A stretch of 64,000 nucleotides of DNA from Bradyrhizobium sp. LLZ17. GTDB lineage: Bacteria; Pseudomonadota; Alphaproteobacteria; Rhizobiales; Xanthobacteraceae. Within the stretch, counting starts at the first letter, position 1. Every line of letters starts with the position of its first letter. The notes under the pieces are model-generated. The model did not search any database and was not told the origin of the DNA. It saw nothing but the letters and a program-made list of their open reading frames with translations. Location of the stretch: positions 6,429,001 to 6,493,000 of the forward strand of contig NZ_CP165734.1 of the NCBI RefSeq assembly GCF_041200145.1, in the 5' to 3' direction. A program made the position numbers and the translations under genes. Shown piece after piece: positions 28,073-37,014 of the stretch.

Positions 28073-28861
28073 CTAACCGTTGCGCCGCTGGCCCCGCAGC
28101 GTCGGCAGACCGATACCCGCAGCATCGAAGCCGCCATCAACGGCCAAAATTTGGCCGGTGATATAGCTCGCGCTTCCTGAGCATAGAAAGTAGATCGCCT
28201 CCGCGAGTTCCGCTTCCAGGCCGTAGCGGTTGAGCGGGATGGCGTCGTGATAGTCGGCGCGGATTTCCGGCGTGTGCACCTGCTTCGCCATGGCGGTGTC
28301 GACCGGCCCTGGTGCCACGGCATTGACGCGGATGTTGAGCGATGCGAGCTCCACCGCGAGCTGTTTCGTCAGGTGCGCGAGCCCGGCCTTGCTGGTCCCG
28401 TAGGCCGAGCGGAGCGTCGAGGCGCGCACCGCCGAGATCGAGGTGATGTTGACGATGGCGCCGCCATTGTTGTCGCGCATCAACGGCACCGCGGCCTTGG
28501 TGCAGAGGAACGGGCCGGTGAGGTTGACCTCGATCACGCGGCGCCAGTCGGCCTCGGCGGTCTCCATCAGGGGCGCGAACACGGCAATCCCGGCATTGTT
28601 GACCAGCGCATCGAGCCGGCCGAAACGCCGCTCGATCGCCGTCATCGCGGCACCGACCGCGGCCGCGTCGGAGACGTCGCAGGTCAGCGCCAGCGTCGCC
28701 TCGCTTTGACCGAGTTCGGCCGATGCGCGGCCGAGCAATTCGCCCTCGATATCGAGCAGCGCGACGCGCCAGCCTTCGGCCAGGAATTTCTTCGCGGTCG
28801 CAAGCCCGATACCGCGTGCGGCTCCGGTCACGAGGGCGACTTTGGCGGGAGAGGAGGTCAT
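28073..28861 (-). CDS. SDR-family oxidoreductase
   Basis: 262 aa from ATG 28861; in-frame starts at 28873 and 28891 cannot be excluded. Classical SDR: cofactor loop T-G-A-A-R-G-I-G, N-N-A-G, catalytic S in I-T-S-I-S-A, and Y-G-T-S-K. An Asp after strand 2 (L-L-D-I-E) favours NAD over NADP. The substrate is unknown. First gene of a two-gene minus-strand unit with the ClpP-like protein. Confidence 0.85.
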   Translation of the reverse strand: MTSSPAKVALVTGAARGIGLATAKKFLAEGWRVALLDIEGELLGRASAELGQSEATLALTCDVSDAAAVGAAMTAIERRFGRLDALVNNAGIAVFAPLMETAEADWRRVIEVNLTGPFLCTKAAVPLMRDNNGGAIVNITSISAVRASTLRSAYGTSKAGLAHLTKQLAVELASLNIRVNAVAPGPVDTAMAKQVHTPEIRADYHDAIPLNRYGLEAELAEAIYFLCSGSASYITGQILAVDGGFDAAGIGLPTLRGQRRNG

Positions 28862-29095
28862 GGCGCGGTCCATTGCTCGGGCCTGCGGCATGACAGTTTA
28901 GCCAGTGACGCGCAAGGGATCACAAATGGGGGACCACGTATCTGAGGCGGCCTATGTCGGATTGCTCCTGCTCGGGGGAACCCAAGCCTCGGCGTGAGAC
29001 TGCAAATAAATTTCGCGCGCCTGTCGGTTCCTTGGAATGCCATTCGTCTTACAAGCGAGGAACGATCCGAACGTTTTTAACAGCAAGAGACTTCC

Positions 29096-29503
29096 ATGCG
29101 ATTCATGATGCTGATGATCCCGCTCGGTTACGAGACCGCACCGGCGGACGTGCAACTCGATCCCGAGCGCGTCGCCGCGATGATGCGTTACAACGAGGCG
29201 CTCAGCGAGGCCGGCGTGCTGATCACGCTGGACGGCCTGCACCCGCCCTCGACGGGCGCGCGGGTCACGTTTGCGAACGGCGTGCCTGTTGTCACGGACG
29301 GCCCCTTCACCGAAGCCAAGGAAGTCCTGGGCGGATATTGGATGATCGACGTCGCCTCGCGCGCGGAGGCGATTGCCTGGGCGAAGAAGTGCCCGGCATC
29401 GGCCAACGAGGTCATCGAGATCCGGCAGGTGCAGGAGATGGCCGACTTTTCGCCGGAAGTGCAGGAGGTTGCCGCCGGCTTTGGGGACTTGAAGAGGAAA
29501 TAA
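29096..29503 (+). CDS. YCII-family DGPF-domain protein
   Basis: 135 aa with the exact D-G-P-F-T-E-A-K motif around residue 64 and the start M-R-F-M-M-L-M-I-P. It is a second member of the ECF42-associated family, 4.6 kb from the first and not adjacent to a sigma gene. It probably belongs to the same regulon; no enzymatic activity is established. Confidence 0.85.
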   Translation: MRFMMLMIPLGYETAPADVQLDPERVAAMMRYNEALSEAGVLITLDGLHPPSTGARVTFANGVPVVTDGPFTEAKEVLGGYWMIDVASRAEAIAWAKKCPASANEVIEIRQVQEMADFSPEVQEVAAGFGDLKRK

Positions 29504-29560
29504 CAAACACGGCCGCGGCCTCGCGGCTTTCGTCAATCCGTCAACCATGGGAGCGAACTG

Positions 29561-29923
29561 ATGAGCACCGATACCTATCTCGCCGTTTTCCTCGGTAGCA
29601 AGACGAGCGCGAAAATGGCCGCGTGGAATGCCATGTCGGAAGCGGAGCGCAAGGCAAAGGAAATGGAGGGCATGGCCGCCTGGAAAGCCTGGGTCGAGAA
29701 GCACCAGGGCGCGATCCAGGCCATGGGCGGCCCGCTCGGCAAGACCAAGAGGGTTGATGGCCAGGGTGTCGCCGACATCGCCAACGAGATGGGCGCCTTC
29801 ACCGTGGTCCGCGCCGCCTCACACGAGGCCGCGGCGAAGATGTTCGAGAACCATCCGCACTTCGCGATTTTCCCCGGCGAACGCGTCGAGATCATGCCGG
29901 TGCTGCCGATCCCGGGCAGCTAG
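29561..29923 (+). CDS. YCII-related protein
   Basis: 120 aa; Y-L-A-V-F-L-G-S near the start and a C-terminal H-P-H-F-A-I-F-P-G-E-R-V-E-I-M-P are typical of the YCII-like dimeric barrel variant lacking DGPF. It follows the preceding YCII gene by 57 bases with a GGGAGCG ribosome site, so the two are probably one operon. Confidence 0.78.
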   Translation: MSTDTYLAVFLGSKTSAKMAAWNAMSEAERKAKEMEGMAAWKAWVEKHQGAIQAMGGPLGKTKRVDGQGVADIANEMGAFTVVRAASHEAAAKMFENHPHFAIFPGERVEIMPVLPIPGS

Positions 29924-30000
29924 GGCTTCAGGCACCGCCCCGGGGTTGCGGGACATACGGGTTCATCAAATCCCGCCCGCGCTAGTGACCTTCACCGCCG

Positions 30001-30027
30001 GCTCATGTTAAAGCCGTTCACATGAGC
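30001..30027. promoter_or_regulatory. inverted repeat over the tetR start codon
   Basis: GCTCATGT (30001-30008) and ACATGAGC (30020-30027) form a perfect dyad with an 11-base spacer; the second arm contains the tetR ATG at 30022. Possible autoregulatory operator. Confidence 0.4.
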
Positions 30028-30762
30028 TGGCGCAAGGAAGAGCGCCGCGCCGAGCGCGGCTATCACCACGGCAATCTGAAGGAAGCCCTGTTGCAGGCCG
30101 CTCTCGGGCTGATCGCCGAGAAGGGCGCGGCCGGCTTCACCTTTGCCGACGCGGCGCGCATGGCCGGCGTCAGCGCGGCGGCGCCTTACCGGCATTTTCG
30201 CGATCGCGAAGAGCTGCTGTCCTCGATCGCGCAGCGCGGTTTCGAGCAGTTCGAGGCGCGGCTGACCGCGGCTTGGGACGACGGGCGCCCGGATACCGTC
30301 ACGGCGTTCGAGCGCGTCGGCCGAGCCTATCTCGCCTTCGCCCGCGACGAGCCCGCTTTCTACAACGCGATGTTCAGATCGGGCCTGCCGGTCGATGCCA
30401 ATCCGGCGCTCCAGGCCGCCAGCGAGCGTGCTTTCAATGTCATTCGCGCCGCGGCCGAGCGGCTCGCGGCGCTCGCACCGCCAGGCGCGCCGCGGCCGCC
30501 GGCGATGATGATGGCGCTGCACATCTGGTCGATGGCGCATGGCGTGGCCTCGCTGTTCTCGCGTGGCGACGCCGCGCGGCGCAAACTGCCGATGTCGCCG
30601 GATGAGCTGCTAGAGGCCGAGGTGCTGATCTATCTGCGCGGACTCGGCTTCCCGACCGACCGCCGTTCGGCGGCGAAAAGCGCCGAGCCGCCGCCGGTGC
30701 CTCCGGAGGCCTCCTCCGGTTCTGGCGGTCCTCCCGCCGGTCCTTGGGGCAAGCCGAAATAA
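30022..30762 (+). CDS. TetR/AcrR-family regulator with WHG-type C-terminal domain
   Basis: 246 aa. The start R-G-Y-H-H-G-N-L-K-E-A-L-L-Q-A-A and helix-turn-helix A-R-M-A-G-V-S-A-A-A-P-Y-R-H-F match the TetR subgroup with the W-S-M-A-H-G (WHG) motif, which is present near residue 174. It ends in a proline/glycine-rich tail. The target is unknown; the next gene downstream has its own promoter with a different palindrome. Confidence 0.85.
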   Translation: MSWRKEERRAERGYHHGNLKEALLQAALGLIAEKGAAGFTFADAARMAGVSAAAPYRHFRDREELLSSIAQRGFEQFEARLTAAWDDGRPDTVTAFERVGRAYLAFARDEPAFYNAMFRSGLPVDANPALQAASERAFNVIRAAAERLAALAPPGAPRPPAMMMALHIWSMAHGVASLFSRGDAARRKLPMSPDELLEAEVLIYLRGLGFPTDRRSAAKSAEPPPVPPEASSGSGGPPAGPWGKPK

Positions 30763-30802
30763 AATTGCGCAAATAATTCGGCCGGCCTGTTGGGCGGCCA
30801 GC

Positions 30803-30848
30803 TTGACAAAATCCCGGGATGGTCTAGCTATGTAAATGTTATTTACAT
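30803..30848 (+). promoter_or_regulatory. promoter with palindromic operator for the DUF2852 gene
   Basis: TTGACA (30803-30808), 16-base spacer, TAGCTA (30825-30830), then immediately a perfect dyad ATGTAAAT-GTT-ATTTACAT (30830-30848) overlapping the -10 end. A repressor bound there would block initiation. The binding protein is unknown; the TetR at 30022 is one candidate. Confidence 0.6.
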
Positions 30849-30882
30849 TCACAACGGCGCTGATGCCGTCATGGAGAGGGAA

Positions 30883-31368
30883 ATGGCCTACACCGCTGAT
30901 GTCAATCGATGGCGCGGCCCTTCGGACCAACACTATGAGCGCCCCCACATGCTCGATACGCCTTGGCATCCCGGCTGGATAGCCGTGACCGTCCTCGGCT
31001 TTGTCATCTGGTGGCCGATCGGACTTGCCCTTCTCTTTTTCACACTCGGGAGCAGAAAAATGGGTTGCTGGAGTCACCAAGATCGCTGGCAGAACAAGAT
31101 GGAGCGGATGCAGTACAAGATGGACCGCATGCGCGGTCGCATGGAGCGCCGTGGCTTCGGCTTTGGCTTTGGTCCGCCCTCGAGCGGCAACCGCGCCTTC
31201 GACGAGTATCGCACCGAGACGCTGCAGCGGCTCGAGGAGGAGCAGGTCGAGTTCAAGAACTTCCTCGACCGTCTGCGCCACGCCAAGGACAAGGAAGAGT
31301 TCGACCAGTTCATGGCCCAGCATACGACGCGTCCGACCCCGCCGCCGAGCGATCAGCCGCAGGGTTGA
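30883..31368 (+). CDS. DUF2852 domain-containing membrane protein
   Basis: 161 aa from ATG 30883, chosen because GGAGAGGG lies just upstream. One membrane segment (W-I-A-V-T-V-L-G-F-V-I-W-W-P-I-G-L-A-L-L) is followed by a highly charged, Met/Arg-rich cytoplasmic region with coiled-coil character (residues ~75-150) and a Pro-rich tail. The family is largely alphaproteobacterial and has no known function. Confidence 0.85.
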   Translation: MAYTADVNRWRGPSDQHYERPHMLDTPWHPGWIAVTVLGFVIWWPIGLALLFFTLGSRKMGCWSHQDRWQNKMERMQYKMDRMRGRMERRGFGFGFGPPSSGNRAFDEYRTETLQRLEEEQVEFKNFLDRLRHAKDKEEFDQFMAQHTTRPTPPPSDQPQG

Positions 31369-31444
31369 TCCGCAAAGGCTAAGCCTGAGCTAGGCATCTC
31401 TCAAGCCGTCAGGCGCACGCCCCCAAAAGTCCTGATGGCCAGAG

Positions 31445-31485
31445 CCGCCCGCTTGCGTACCCCGCAGGCGGGCGGTTTGGTTTTT
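31445..31485 (+). terminator. rho-independent terminator
   Basis: CCGCCCGCTTGCG pairs with CGCAGGCGGGCGG (one wobble) and is followed by TTTGGTTTTT. It terminates the DUF2852 transcript and separates it from the convergent desaturase gene. Confidence 0.8.
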
Positions 31486-31513
31486 GCGTGACCGCGGCTG
31501 GCAGCCGCGATCT

Positions 31514-32677
31514 TCAGATCGCGGTTGCGAGCCGCGTGCGAACCGACGTCAGGAAATGCTCATAGGCGTGGTCCACGATCTCGTTGAGCGATCGGGTCCG
31601 CGCGAACATCGCCTTGGCCTCGGCCAGAAACTCCTCGCGGGTCGGTATTGTCGGCAGATGCAGATGCGTCAGCGCGTCGACGCCTTCGTGGGCGCGATTG
31701 AGGATCTCCTGCAAGGTCGGCCATTGCAATTGGGCCAGATCGGCGCGTCGCCGTGCCGATGAGATCGCATCCGCCAGCATCTGTGCATCGAACCGTCCGG
31801 CCAGTTCGCGCGCGGCGCGGTTGATCACCCGCGAGGCGAGCGGCTGCTCGTTGCGCAGCACCTGTTCGGGCGGTATCTTCATGTTCCAGACCACGCCGGT
31901 CCAGGACAGGGCCTTCAGGACGTAATAGGTCACGTCGATTTCCCACCAGCGAAAGCCCTGTCGCACGCTGCTCTGATAGGCATGGTGATTGTTGTGCCAG
32001 CCCTCACCCAGGGTGAACAAGGCCAGCAGCCAGTTGTTGCGGGAATCGTCGCCGGTCACGTAGCGCTTGCGCCCGTGCACATGGGCGAGGGAGTTGATGC
32101 AGAAGGTCGCGTGATACAGCAGCACCGTGCTCCACAGGAAGCCGACCACCAGGCCGGACCAGCCCGCAACCACGAAACACAGCGCTCCGAGTGCAGCGGC
32201 CGGCAGGAGCTCCAGCCGATGCAGCCACATCAACTCCGGATAGCGCGCGAGATCGCCGACTTTCACCAGATCGGTCGCATCGTGCTGCCGGTGAAAGATC
32301 CAGCCGACATGGCTGTACAGAAAGCCGCGGTGACGCGGCGAATGCACGTCGATTTCGGTGTCGGAATGCAGGTGATGGTGTCGATGCTTGGCCGCCCACC
32401 ACAAAACGCTCTTCTGCGCGCTGCTCTGGGCGAGGCAGGCCAGGATGAACTGGAAGACCCGCCCGGTCGCAAACGCCCGATGCGAGAAATAGCGATGGTA
32501 TCCGGCGCCGATGGCAAACATCCGCACGACGTACAGTGACAGGCAGATCGCGACTGCCTGCCAGGTGATTCCCGTCCAGATCGCCGCGATGCAGCTGATA
32601 TGGACCAGCAGGAACGGCAGGGCGGAGGGATACATGATGTCGTCGTGGTGGTCGTCGGCGGGGGCGTTGGGCGACAT
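31514..32677 (-). CDS. acyl-CoA (delta-9-type) fatty acid desaturase
   Basis: 387 aa. Three di-iron histidine boxes are present: H-R-Y-F-S-H, H-R-H-H-H (before L-H-S-D), and H-N-N-H-H. Hydrophobic segments surround them, as in integral membrane stearoyl-CoA desaturase homologues. It introduces a double bond into a saturated acyl chain using O2 and an electron donor. The C-terminal ~90 residues are helical and extend beyond the minimal family length. Stands alone. Confidence 0.9.
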   Translation of the reverse strand: MSPNAPADDHHDDIMYPSALPFLLVHISCIAAIWTGITWQAVAICLSLYVVRMFAIGAGYHRYFSHRAFATGRVFQFILACLAQSSAQKSVLWWAAKHRHHHLHSDTEIDVHSPRHRGFLYSHVGWIFHRQHDATDLVKVGDLARYPELMWLHRLELLPAAALGALCFVVAGWSGLVVGFLWSTVLLYHATFCINSLAHVHGRKRYVTGDDSRNNWLLALFTLGEGWHNNHHAYQSSVRQGFRWWEIDVTYYVLKALSWTGVVWNMKIPPEQVLRNEQPLASRVINRAARELAGRFDAQMLADAISSARRRADLAQLQWPTLQEILNRAHEGVDALTHLHLPTIPTREEFLAEAKAMFARTRSLNEIVDHAYEHFLTSVRTRLATAI

Positions 32678-33129
32678 GCTCAGCGTGACCTTGGATCAGG
32701 CGGGTGTGGAATTTGCGCGGACGCGCCGAACGCGTCCCGCATGCGAAAATCCCGGCGGTGGCGGACCACCGCGGGTCTTGAACGAGATGTTTTGAGGGTA
32801 CATCCCTGGTCAAGCAGTGTGGCGGAGTTGGTCGCCGCTCACAGGGCATGCAGATTGTCGGGGTCGACGTGCCCATCGTGGCAATCTGCAGCTAGCCCTC
32901 GTCGTCGGCTGAGATGTCGTTGGCCGACACACCCTTGGCCGAAACTCGACCAAGTATATGGTTGCACACGACTGGCATGCAAGCTCGTAGTCTCACGGGA
33001 CCTGCGGTACGGCGTCACGGCAATGCCTGACGGCCGCATCGCGGTCGGCAATCCCGCGCGCTTGGTCAATTGCCCCCAAGCTCTCTCTGTGGCATGATAT
33101 CCATCATATAATTATCTCCGGAGCGTGCG
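32678..33129. other. 450-base region without a supported gene
   Basis: No frame has a convincing start, ribosome site and protein-like composition. A short plus-strand stretch near 32985-33090 reads V-V-S-R-D-L-R-Y-G-V-T-A-M-P and looks protein-like, so it could be a decayed gene fragment. The segment just before 33130 is AT-rich and may hold the promoter of the SDR gene. Confidence 0.4.
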
Positions 33130-33839
33130 ATGAAGACGGCAATCGTGATCGGCGTCGGGCCGGACCGCGGGCTCGGTGCGCAGCTCTGCAAGCGCTTTGC
33201 CGCCGAGGGGCTGAAGGTGATCGTCGCAGGCCGGACGCTCTCCGCGTTGCAGGCCGTTGCGGATGACATCGCGACCGCAGGTGGCGCGGCCGTTCCCTTC
33301 GTTGCGGACGCCACCAAAGAGGGCGACATCGCGGCGCTGTTCGACGCCGCCGGCGAGAGCCTCGATCTCGCCGTCTACAATGCCGGCAACAATACGCCGG
33401 GAAAATCATCGAGATGGAAGCCGACTATTTCGAGACGGCCTGGCGCGTGGTCTGCTTCGGAGGGTTCCTGTTCGGCCGCGAGGCGGTGCGCCGCATGGCG
33501 CCGAAGAAGGCTGGCACGCTGATTTTCACCGGCGCCAGCGCCTCGCTGCGCGGACGGCCGGGCTACGGCGCCTTCAACTCAGCGAAGGCGGGCCTGCGCA
33601 CGCTGGCGCAAGCCATGGCGAAGGAATACGCGGCGGACGGCATCCATGTCGGCCACGTCGTGGTTGACGGCGCGATTGGCGGCGACAAGATCTTTTCGCG
33701 CTTTCCCGATGCGGCAGGCCGGGAGGACAGTTTGATCAGCATCGAGGGTATCGTCGACGCCTTCGCCTTCCTCTACCGCCAGCCCGAGCGCGCCTGGTCA
33801 TTCGAGCTCGATGTACGGACCTCGAAGGAGAAGTGGTAG
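33130..33839 (+). pseudogene. SDR-family oxidoreductase, frameshifted as sequenced
   Basis: N-terminal cofactor region I-G-V-G-P-D-R-G-L-G and N-A-G-N-N are in one frame; the rest (E-M-E-A-D-Y-F-E-T-A-W, the catalytic Ser region F-T-G-A-S-A-S, and Y-G-A-F-N-S-A-K) is in another. The switch is at GGAAAATC (33400-33407); one extra A restores P-G-K-I-I-E-M and a 236-aa protein. Probably a read error in an A tract. Confidence 0.82.
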
Positions 33840-33876
33840 CGGGTAGCCGCGGTTCTGCCGCTGACGTCCCGCTCGC

Positions 33877-34395
33877 TCAAGCCGCGCGCCGACGGTTCTC
33901 GCCGCCATGATGCGGCGCGACCGGCTCCGAACTGGTCTGGCCCGGCGCGTCCACGACGGCAACGTGATGCCGGTAGACCATCTCCCAGCCCTTCCATCCC
34001 GTGAACAGGAGGATGCCGACGACGATCAGCGAGAGCACCACGCCCCACGGCTTGATCGCGGCTTCCGCACCTTGCGCATAGCGAAGATAGAAGTTGATGA
34101 GGGCCAGCACGACGGCCGCAAGATTGCCGATCATGTGGTACCAGGCATCATCGAGGTCGCGAATGCGGGGCTCGCTGAAGAAGTCGGTAAAGCCGGCCAC
34201 GGCGGCCGCGAGCGCCATGACAATGCCGGCGCCGATCAGCCAGATCGCGGCTCTGGCCCAGAAACCGTCGCCGGTTCCAATGAAGGCCAGATCCGCAATG
34301 GGCGCGGCGACCAGGAAGGCGACGGGAAACGGGATCAGCATCGGGTGGAGCGGGTGCTCGCCGATGGCGGCGGTCGTCTTGGGGTTGATGGTCAT
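33877..34395 (-). CDS. DUF2231 domain-containing membrane protein
   Basis: 172 aa from ATG 34395. The N-terminal H-P-L-H-P-M-L-I-P-F-P signature and four hydrophobic helices are typical of DUF2231, a haem-associated-looking but uncharacterised inner-membrane family. A second W-Y-H-M-I-G-N motif carries another conserved His. Convergent with the SDR and divergent from tolQ. Confidence 0.88.
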   Translation of the reverse strand: MTINPKTTAAIGEHPLHPMLIPFPVAFLVAAPIADLAFIGTGDGFWARAAIWLIGAGIVMALAAAVAGFTDFFSEPRIRDLDDAWYHMIGNLAAVVLALINFYLRYAQGAEAAIKPWGVVLSLIVVGILLFTGWKGWEMVYRHHVAVVDAPGQTSSEPVAPHHGGENRRRAA

Positions 34396-34802
34396 GGCAA
34401 AACCTCGCCGAAAGTGATTTTCCGGACAATCGCCGGTGCACGGGCTGGTTCCTTTGGCCCGCAGTGAGCAACCGCGGTGCACGCAGGCCCCAACCGCCTA
34501 CTCTGCCTGCCCTTCTCCCACCCGAATTCGATCCCGGTAACCGCGTATTAACCAACGCCGGGCTCTGGTAATTGCGGACAATCGCGCCCAAAGCCCGCGG
34601 TCAAGGCCCGGGGGTCGAGGCCCTTAGTTTTGACATCTTGGCAGGGAATGCAGGCGGCCGGCTTTGGACCAGCCTTGCACCCCAGAAAGACCAAGCTTTG
34701 AGCGGGCTTGCCGGCTGCGCCGGTTGGCGCGGCTGTTGGGGAACCGGCAGCGATTGGCTGCCGGGGACGTTGGATAACGATCGCCTTGAGAGGATACTGC
34801 TT
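34396..34802. other. intergenic region before tolQ
   Basis: Divergent region between DUF2231 and tolQ. The tolQ frame is open back to 34572, but the upstream part has no family similarity and the GAGAGGA site at 34787-34795 fixes the start at 34803. A TTAACCA half-site near 34548 resembles half a CtrA box. No other gene is seen, and the usual ybgC upstream of tolQ is absent. Confidence 0.4.
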
Positions 34803-35519
34803 ATGAATCCGGCCGATGTGGCTCAGTCCGCCCTTCCGGTTGCCGCTTCCGCCGACGTGTCGCTGATCGCGCTGTTCTGGCAGGCTCACTGGATCGTGAA
34901 AGCGGTGATGCTGGGACTTCTGTCCTGCTCGGTCTGGGTCTGGGCGATCGCCATCGACAAGATCTTCCTGTTTGCCCGCACCCGCCGCTCGATGGACCGC
35001 TTCGAGCAGGCGTTCTGGTCCGGCGAGTCGATCGAGGACCTCTATCGCACGCTGTCGGCCAAGCCGACGCATTCCATGGCAGCCTGTTTTGTGGCCGCGA
35101 TGCGCGAGTGGAAACGCTCGTTCGAGAGCCATGCGCGTTCGGTCGCGGGGTTGCAGATGCGCATCGACAAGGTGATGAACGTCTCGATTTCGCGCGAGGT
35201 CGAGCGGCTGGAACGCCGGCTGCTGGTGCTTGCGACCGTCGGTTCCGCCGGCCCGTTTGTCGGCCTGTTCGGTACGGTTTGGGGTATCATGTCGAGCTTC
35301 CAGTCGATCGCGGCGTCGAAAAATACCTCTCTGGCGGTGGTGGCGCCCGGCATCGCGGAAGCGCTGTTTGCGACCGCGGTCGGCCTTATCGCCGCCATTC
35401 CTGCCACTATTTTCTACAACAAGTTCACCTCCGAGGTGAACCGGCAGGCCCAGCGGCTCGAGGGCTTCGCCGACGAATTTTCAGCCATCCTGTCCCGTCA
35501 GATCGACGAGCGGGGCTGA
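34803..35519 (+). CDS. tolQ: Tol-Pal system proton-channel subunit TolQ
   Basis: 238 aa, three membrane segments (about residues 23-45, 140-165, 180-205). The last two contain the MotA/TolQ/ExbB signature G-L-F-G-T-V-W-G-I-M and the A-P-G-I-A-E-A-L-F-A-T-A-V-G-L-I-A-A-I-P-A segment. With TolR it converts proton flow into movement of TolA for outer-membrane constriction at division. First gene of the tol cluster. Confidence 0.95.
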   Translation: MNPADVAQSALPVAASADVSLIALFWQAHWIVKAVMLGLLSCSVWVWAIAIDKIFLFARTRRSMDRFEQAFWSGESIEDLYRTLSAKPTHSMAACFVAAMREWKRSFESHARSVAGLQMRIDKVMNVSISREVERLERRLLVLATVGSAGPFVGLFGTVWGIMSSFQSIAASKNTSLAVVAPGIAEALFATAVGLIAAIPATIFYNKFTSEVNRQAQRLEGFADEFSAILSRQIDERG

Positions 35520-35527
35520 CGGACGGC

Positions 35528-35584
35528 ATGTATGACGGCATGTATAATGTGACGGGCAATTTGGGCAGCAGACCATGGGCATGA
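35528..35584 (+). other. 18-codon leader ORF between tolQ and tolR, with a 12-base tandem duplication
   Basis: GACGGCATGTAT occurs twice in tandem (35522-35533, 35534-35545). The first ATG opens an 18-codon frame (M-Y-D-G-M-Y-N-V-T-G...) that stops at 35582-35584, overlapping the second possible tolR start at 35581 as ATGA. It could couple tolR translation to upstream ribosomes. Speculative; no strong ribosome site precedes it. Confidence 0.3.
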
Positions 35585-36027
35585 ACGTCGCGAGTTCGTC
35601 CGGAGGCGGCGGCCGCCGCAGCCGGCGCAAGCCGGTCATGGCCGAGATCAATGTCACGCCGATGGTCGACGTGATGCTGGTGCTGCTCATCATCTTCATG
35701 GTGTCGGCGCCGCTGCTCACGGTCGGCGTGCCGCTCGACCTGCCGCAGACCCAGGCCAAGAGCCTCGAGCAGAACGACCAGAAGCCGATCCAGATGTCCG
35801 TCGACATCAAGGGCAAGGTGTTCATCAACGATGCCGAGATCGCGGTCAACGAACTGATCCCGAAGCTGAAGGCGATCACGGACGCGCGCGGCGGGCTCGA
35901 GGAGCGCATCTATCTGCGCGCCGACAAGAAGGCGGATTACGGCACGGTGGCCAAGGTGATGGGCCTCCTGTCCGGCGCGGGCTTCAAGAAGCTGGCGCTC
36001 GTCACGGAAGCGGATCAGGGGTCCTAG
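35575..36027 (+). CDS. tolR: Tol-Pal system proton-channel subunit TolR
   Basis: 150 aa (an ATG at 35581 is an alternative start). One membrane segment beginning I-N-V-T-P-M-V-D-V-M-L-V-L-L-I with the essential membrane Asp, then a periplasmic ExbD/TolR domain ending in K-V-M-G-L-L-S-G-A-G-F-K-K. Partner of TolQ. Confidence 0.95.
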   Translation: MGMNVASSSGGGGRRSRRKPVMAEINVTPMVDVMLVLLIIFMVSAPLLTVGVPLDLPQTQAKSLEQNDQKPIQMSVDIKGKVFINDAEIAVNELIPKLKAITDARGGLEERIYLRADKKADYGTVAKVMGLLSGAGFKKLALVTEADQGS

Positions 36028-36031
36028 ACCG

Positions 36032-36991
36032 GTGAAGGTGAACGTCGACAAGACACTCGTTGCGTCGATCGCCCTCCACATCCTCGTGCTGGGGTGGGGC
36101 TTGTTCACCTTTAGCAGCAGGGCTTTCGTGCCGGCGGAAGAGTCGCTTCCGATCGACATCATCTCCTCCGATCAGCTCGCGAAGATGATGGCGGGACAGA
36201 AGACCGGCAAAAAGGAAGAGCTGAAGCCCAAGGTCGAAAGGGTCGCCGAGGCCAAGCCCGAGGAAGACGCCGTCGGCAAGGTCACCGAGAAGAAAGAGCT
36301 GATCAAGACGACGTCGACGCCCGAGCCGCCGCCAAAACCGGTCGAGAAGCCGGTCGAGAAGAAGCCGGAGCCGCCGAAGCCCGTCGCCGAGGCCAAGCCC
36401 AAAGAAGAGCCGAAGCCGCAGGAAAAGAAGCCTGACCCGGCCAAGGAAGATCCGATCGCCGAGCTTCAGAAGAAACTCGAGACCAAGAAGCCGCCGCCCA
36501 AGCCGCGTGAGCCCAAGGTTGCGGAGGTGCAGCCGCAGCAGCAGCCGAAGCCCAAGGAGCGCACCTTCGATCCCGCGCAGATCGCCCGCGAGCTCGACAA
36601 GCGCGATCCGACGCGGCACGAGCTCACGGGGGGAGCGCTGAATGCGTCTGCTTCGCTGGGATCGGCGACCGGCACTGCCGCCAATAACGTCGCGACCTGG
36701 CGCGGCGCATTCCAGGGCGCGGTGAAGCGCTGCTTCACGCCCACCTATAACGGGCAGGACGCCGATCAATACGAGGCGGATATCGACATTCCCATGAAGA
36801 TCGACGGATCGCTGGCGTCCGAGCCCATCGTCGTCGCGGTCAGAGGACCGTCGCGTTCGATCGCGCAGGCGGTGGCGGAGAGCGCCAAGCGCGCCATCGT
36901 GCAGTGCCAGGTCTATTCGTTCATGCCCAAGCAGCAATACGAGAGCTGGAAGACCATTCCGATGACTTTCGGCCTGAAAGACATGTTGTGA
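36032..36991 (+). CDS. tolA: Tol-Pal system protein TolA
   Basis: 319 aa from a GTG start 4 bases after tolR. N-terminal membrane anchor (~residues 9-30), a long Pro/Lys/Glu-rich periplasmic domain (~55-190) with many E-K-K-P repeats, and a C-terminal TolA/TonB-like domain containing C-F-T-P and ending F-G-L-K-D-M-L. It spans the periplasm to reach Pal/TolB. The middle is charge/proline-rich rather than Ala-rich as in E. coli. Confidence 0.92.
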   Translation: MKVNVDKTLVASIALHILVLGWGLFTFSSRAFVPAEESLPIDIISSDQLAKMMAGQKTGKKEELKPKVERVAEAKPEEDAVGKVTEKKELIKTTSTPEPPPKPVEKPVEKKPEPPKPVAEAKPKEEPKPQEKKPDPAKEDPIAELQKKLETKKPPPKPREPKVAEVQPQQQPKPKERTFDPAQIARELDKRDPTRHELTGGALNASASLGSATGTAANNVATWRGAFQGAVKRCFTPTYNGQDADQYEADIDIPMKIDGSLASEPIVVAVRGPSRSIAQAVAESAKRAIVQCQVYSFMPKQQYESWKTIPMTFGLKDML

Positions 36992-37014
36992 CATCCGAAC
37001 AAAAGAATTTTGCG

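Noticed and set aside
34572..34802. N-terminal extension of tolQ
   Set aside because: No TolQ-like sequence before residue 1 at 34803, which has a good ribosome site.
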